Below are positions 21,104 to 27,500 of a stretch of 27,500 nucleotides of DNA, one piece after another; positions within the stretch are counted from its first letter, which is position 1; every line of letters starts with the position of its first letter. Origin of the DNA: Neocallimastix lanati (nom. inval.) (taxonomy: Eukaryota > Neocallimastigomycota > Neocallimastigomycetes > Neocallimastigales > Neocallimastigaceae); the NCBI GenBank assembly GCA_016946835.1, contig JACVTC010000080.1, positions 152,501-180,000 on the forward strand. Direction: 5' to 3'. Position numbers and translations under genes: made by a program. The notes under the pieces were generated by a model. It was not told the DNA's origin. It did not search any database and saw only the letters and a program-made list of their open reading frames with translations.

Positions 21104-21478
21104 ACTTCCTTAAATACAAATTTCTTTAAAGATTTTTTTTTTTTTTATTTCAAAATATTATATTTTTAATAAAAGAAAATTTACCTTTAAATATAAATTT
21201 CTTAAAAGATTTTTTTTTTATTTCAAAATATTATATTTTTAATAAAAGAAAATTTACCTTTAAATATAAATTTCTTTAAAGACTTTTTTTTTTTATTTCA
21301 AAATATTATATTTTTAATAAAAGAAAATTTACCTTTAAATATAAATTTCTTAAAAGATTTTTTTTTATTTTAAAATATTATATTTTTAATAAAAGAAAAT
21401 TTACCTTTAAATATAAATTTCTTAAAAGACTTTTTTTTTATTTTAAAATATTATATTTTTAATAAAAGAAAATTTACA
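21104..21478 (+). repeat. Five tandem ~73-bp repeats
   Basis: The units carry CCTTTAAATATAAATTTC, AAAAGA plus a T-run, then ATTATATTTTTAATAAAAGA and AAATTTAC. They begin near 21104, 21183, 21256, 21331 and 21403. Spacing varies (72-75 bp) mostly through the T-run. The array is about 590 bp upstream of the GPCR start. Confidence 0.88.
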
Positions 21479-21645
21479 ATTTATATATATGTACTTTTTA
21501 TTAAAAAAAATATGGATTTGAAAAATTTATTTAAATTTTTAATTATTCAAACTTTCATACATTAATGATATTTCAATTTTTATTTAAAAAAATGAATAAA
21601 TATATATAAATATTTATAAGAAATAAAATAATATTAAAAAAAATG

Positions 21646-21678
<33 letters not shown>

Positions 21679-21780
21679 GTTATACTATTTATACTATTAA
21701 TATAATAAAAATAAATTATTTACAAATAATTGAATATATATATATTTATAAATTTCTAATATTTTAATATTTTAATTAAT

Positions 21781-21818
<38 letters not shown>

Positions 21819-22065
21819 AGGAAATATTTAATTATATAATTTTATTAATTATAATAATTTTAATTTTATTTCAATTATTTAATTAATAAGAAAATCATAA
21901 TTCAAAATTATTTATATAATTGGGTCTCATTATTATTTTAAAACTTTAAAAAAAAAAAAAAAAAATTAATAATAATAATTATAATAATAATAATATTATA
22001 ATAATAATAAGTTTTATATTTTTTATTATATACTTAAAAAAAAAAAAAAAAAAAAAAGATATAAA
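21479..22065. promoter_or_regulatory. GPCR gene 5' flank
   Basis: AT-rich with three poly-A runs (21652-21676, 21788-21816, 22037-22057), the last ending 8 nt before the ATG (GATATAAAATGAAA). No defined transcription-factor site can be assigned. Confidence 0.4.
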
Positions 22066-24882
<2,817 letters not shown>

Positions 24883-25156
24883 GAATAATATAGTATCATC
24901 TTCTCATTATAATAATATTTAATAATTTAGTTAAATATATATTAATAAAAAAAAAAAAAAAAAGAATTATGAATTAGTAGCATCACGAAATAATTTAAAA
25001 AAATATAAATATTATATTAATGAGAATAGAAAAAAAAAATAAAAGACATATAAATAATATTTTTATAATATTTTTTTTTATTAATAATTGATTAATATTT
25101 TTTATTTTATTTTTTCTTTTTAAGTTGATACATAATCCATTTCAATATCTTTAAAA
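24883..25156. other. GPCR gene 3' flank
   Basis: AT-rich with an A-run at 24946-24963. No gene or defined terminator seen. Confidence 0.5.
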
Positions 25157-25505
25157 AAATTAAAATAAAATAAAATAAAATAAAATAAAATAAATAGTAG
25201 AAATATAAATATAAGTACAGATTGAATAAAATAAAATAAAATAAAATAAAATAAAATAAAATAAAATAAAATAAAATAAAATAAAATAAAATAAAATAAA
25301 ATAAAATAAATAGTAGAATATAAATATAAGTACAGATTGAATAAAATAAAATAAAATAAAATAAAATAAAATAAAATAAAATAAAATAAAATAAAATAAA
25401 ATAAAATAAAATAAATAGTAGAATATAAATATAAGTACAGATTGAATAAAATAAAATAAAATAAAATAAAATAAAATAAAATAAAATAAAATAAAATAAA
25501 ATAAA
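25157..25505 (+). repeat. Higher-order (AAAAT)n minisatellite
   Basis: Three copies of a non-simple spacer (TAGTAGAATATAAATATAAG, then TACAGATTG), starting at 25195, 25311 and 25416, alternate with (AAAAT)n arrays. The period is therefore about 105-116 bp. Spacer 1 has one extra A. The minus-strand poly-Phe/Tyr/Ile frame is an artefact. Confidence 0.9.
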
Positions 25506-26083
25506 ACAATAAAAATAAATAAAAATAAAAATATTTAAAAAATTAAGAATTTAAATTATATATTTGAGTAATTTTAAAAAAGTATTCATAAAAAAGTATA
25601 TAATAATAAAAATAAAAAAAAAAATAAAAATAAAAAAATAAAAATAAAAAATGGAAATAAAAAAATAAAAATAAAAAATGGAAATAAAAAATAAATATAA
25701 ATATAAAAATAAAGAAAAAAAAAAAAAAAGAATGAAAAAATTAATCTTAGTTACAACAAAAAAAAAGTTAAATTATTATATATTTTTTTTATATGTAAAG
25801 TATAGATAAGACATGTTTTTATTATATATTATATATTTTTTTTATTAATTATAACTTATTTCAAACTATTTCAATATAATTACATTAGATTCATCATTGA
25901 AATATTTAAAAATGCTAGTTTTAAAGTACAATTTCATTTTTTTATACTTTTAAAATAAATCAAGATGAATTTATTGAAATTAAGATAAATATTCATATAT
26001 ATATCTCACCATTATGTGACGAATTAAAATATTTATAATAAAAAAAAATTTTTTTTTTTCTTTTTTTTTTTTTGACTTATTTA
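25506..26083. other. Intergenic AT-rich region
   Basis: A duplicated AAAAATGGAAATAAAAAA-type motif (near 25645 and 25675) and long A-rich tracts. No gene supported. Confidence 0.55.
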
Positions 26084-26187
26084 ATGAATTTATTTAATAT
26101 TGAAGGTTATATATGTTTCTATGAATTTTTAGAAGAATAGGTTTCATGATTTACTATTTCTTATGTATTTATTTACTTAAAAATTAA
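26084..26187 (+). pseudogene. Relic of a second class C GPCR (TM6-TM7 loop and TM7)
   Basis: LFNIEG (26090-26107) followed, after a frameshift, by YMFL, a stop, then IFRRIGFMIYYFLCIYLLK (26110-26181). These match LFKVEK and YLFLYTLIRIGFILCYFLCIYFLI of the intact receptor at 24568-24651. Nucleotide identity is highest over TATTTCTTATGTATTTATTT. No other receptor segment was found nearby, so the rest is lost or too diverged to see. Confidence 0.75.
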
Positions 26188-26241
26188 AGTAATTTATATA
26201 TTATTAAAATTATAATTACAAAGGAAAATAAAAATTATTAT

Positions 26242-26290
<49 letters not shown>

Positions 26291-27225
26291 ATTTTAATCA
26301 TTCAAATATTTAAATAGTAAAATAAAATAAAAATTTTATTCACTAATTTTAAACTTTTAATGTAATTGTTCTTATTTGGCATTAATAAAAAAGTTCAGTT
26401 CATATATTAATTTTAAACTTGTTTATTAACTTTTATTCTTTTATTTAACTCTTAAAATTAGATATAATTTTAATCCTTTTTTTTTTTTTATATTGTTATT
26501 TCTTCACTATTTTAATAATAATATTATTAATTTGGCAAAATTAACTATCTAGTATCAAAAAGATTACACTACAAGAATTACATTAATAATTTTATCAATA
26601 ATACTTAAAAAATATAAATTTATCACCTAGCTATTTATATATTAATATAGGAATAAATATAATTAAAAATCTATGAATCAATTTATTAATATTAAAAAAA
26701 AAAAAAAAAAAAAAATTTTTTAATAGTAATAATAAACATATTTCATATGAAATAATATTTAAAAAATTAAAAATAACATATAAAAAAATTTCACCATTAT
26801 ATTTTATAATTAATGACAACAATATTCAAGGTCTAATATCATATAAAAAATAATTAAATTTAAAATTAATTCTTATATTCATATAAATAATAAATAGGAC
26901 GTTTATTATATTTTTTATTTTATAGTTTTTAATTAATATATATATATATATATCTTCTATTTATTTTATAGTATTTTTTTTTTTTTTTTTTTAATTAAAT
27001 TTTTTATAGCATTTTCAAAATTGTTAATTTATAAATTAACATATATTTTTTATTATTGATTATGTATATTATTATTAGTTTAAATTTGCATTAATTATTT
27101 TATATAATAATTACCATATGAAATAATATATTCCAAATTTTTTAGTATTATATGGTCATATTTTAATAATTATATTTCGGTAGCTATAATTAATAATATG
27201 TATCAATACATATATATATATATAT
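26188..27225. other. Intergenic AT-rich region
   Basis: Poly-A (26246-26288), poly-T and short AT palindromes only. A minus-strand 63-codon frame at 26631-26822 is Leu/Ile/Phe/Tyr-rich simple sequence and not supported as a gene. Confidence 0.55.
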
Positions 27226-27474
27226 TTATTTGTTACTGAAAGTATTAATGTGTGAATCAGTAAATTCTGTATTAAAGGAATTATTACTATCATCCAAATC
27301 TGCAGTTGTTACTACATAATTAGTTTCAAATTTCAATTTCACTAAATTAATAGTTGTTTTTTGTTTATGCTTATATTCATTATTATTTTTTATTATTATA
27401 TTAGTGACATATAATAGAACTGAATAATTAGATATAGCAAATAAGATTAATATACTTTCGTGAAGAATAAAACA
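27226..27474 (-). CDS. Last exon of a membrane protein entering from the right (partial)
   Basis: On the minus strand an acceptor TTTTTTCAG (AG at 27476-27475) precedes 82 in-frame codons and TAA (27228-27226). They encode a helix (CFILHESILILFAISNYSVL) followed by KNNNEYKHKQK and a polar Asp/Asn/Thr-rich tail (TTADLDDSNNSFNTEF). Helix plus short acidic tail resembles TM7 and tail of a receptor such as the one at 22066-24882, but no diagnostic motif is shared, so the family is unproven. The frame is also open upstream of the acceptor for the ~25 nt left in the window, so the exon boundary is a prediction. Base composition and codon wording are clearly richer than the flanking DNA. Confidence 0.6.
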   Translation of the reverse strand, partial: CFILHESILILFAISNYSVLLYVTNIIIKNNNEYKHKQKTTINLVKLKFETNYVVTTADLDDSNNSFNTEFTDSHINTFSNK

Positions 27475-27500
27475 CTGAAAAAATTGATATATATGTAATA

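Noticed and set aside
25120-25509. 129-codon minus-strand FILFY-repeat frame
   Set aside because: A by-product of the (AAAAT)n array, whose 15-nt period gives a repeated pentapeptide.

Overview
The window looks like an accessory, repeat-rich stretch of an anaerobic gut fungus genome (Neocallimastigomycota; genus not determinable). Reasons: extremely AT-rich intergenic DNA full of poly-A/T, (ATT)n and (AAAAT)n tracts; short GT-AG introns; a secreted subtilisin-like protease carrying chitin-binding (CBM18-type) modules behind a Thr-rich linker; an intronless chloramphenicol-acetyltransferase-type enzyme of bacterial ancestry; and a class C GPCR whose ectodomain resembles a bacterial solute-binding protein. 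No CRISPR array, rRNA gene or canonical tRNA gene was seen.

Layout. 1-5160 (+): the 3' part of a leucine-rich-repeat (LRR) receptor-like gene with 20 visible exons, almost every one encoding a single LRR. All introns fall at the same place, after the second base of a conserved Leu/Ile codon. The gene contains an internal duplication and ends in a transmembrane helix and short cytoplasmic tail; its 5' end lies outside the window. 5945-8364 (-): decayed LTR-retrotransposon-like Gag remnant with a recognisable CCHC zinc knuckle and an Asn-rich tail. 9395-9788 (-): an unidentified, stop-riddled coding relic. Three copies of a hairpin-bearing repeat lie at 6034, 9147 and 14147. 10599-12812 (-): subtilisin-like protease with two CBM18 modules, broken by two compensating frameshifts and one in-frame stop. 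14800-15175 (-): a second, far more decayed copy of the same protease family. 15815-16540 (+): CAT-like acetyltransferase. 17454-18146 (-): six-helix membrane protein, possibly bacterial DUF6796-like. 19126-19200 and 19696-20128 (+): GC-richer tRNA-like elements; the second has a poly-A tail and a perfect 14-bp target-site duplication, so it reads as a complete SINE. 21104-21478: five tandem ~73-bp repeats. 22066-24882 (+): complete two-exon SBP-type class C GPCR, with a relic of a paralogue's TM7 at 26084-26187. 27226-27474 (-): last exon of another membrane protein entering from the right.

Functionally the intact genes point to the cell surface: an LRR ectodomain receptor, a sugar- or solute-sensing GPCR and a (now broken) wall-binding secreted protease. 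They are interspersed with bacterial-type acquisitions and dead mobile elements. That mixture of live genes, relic paralogues and transposon debris suggests a fast-turnover region of birth-and-death surface genes; this last reading is inference.
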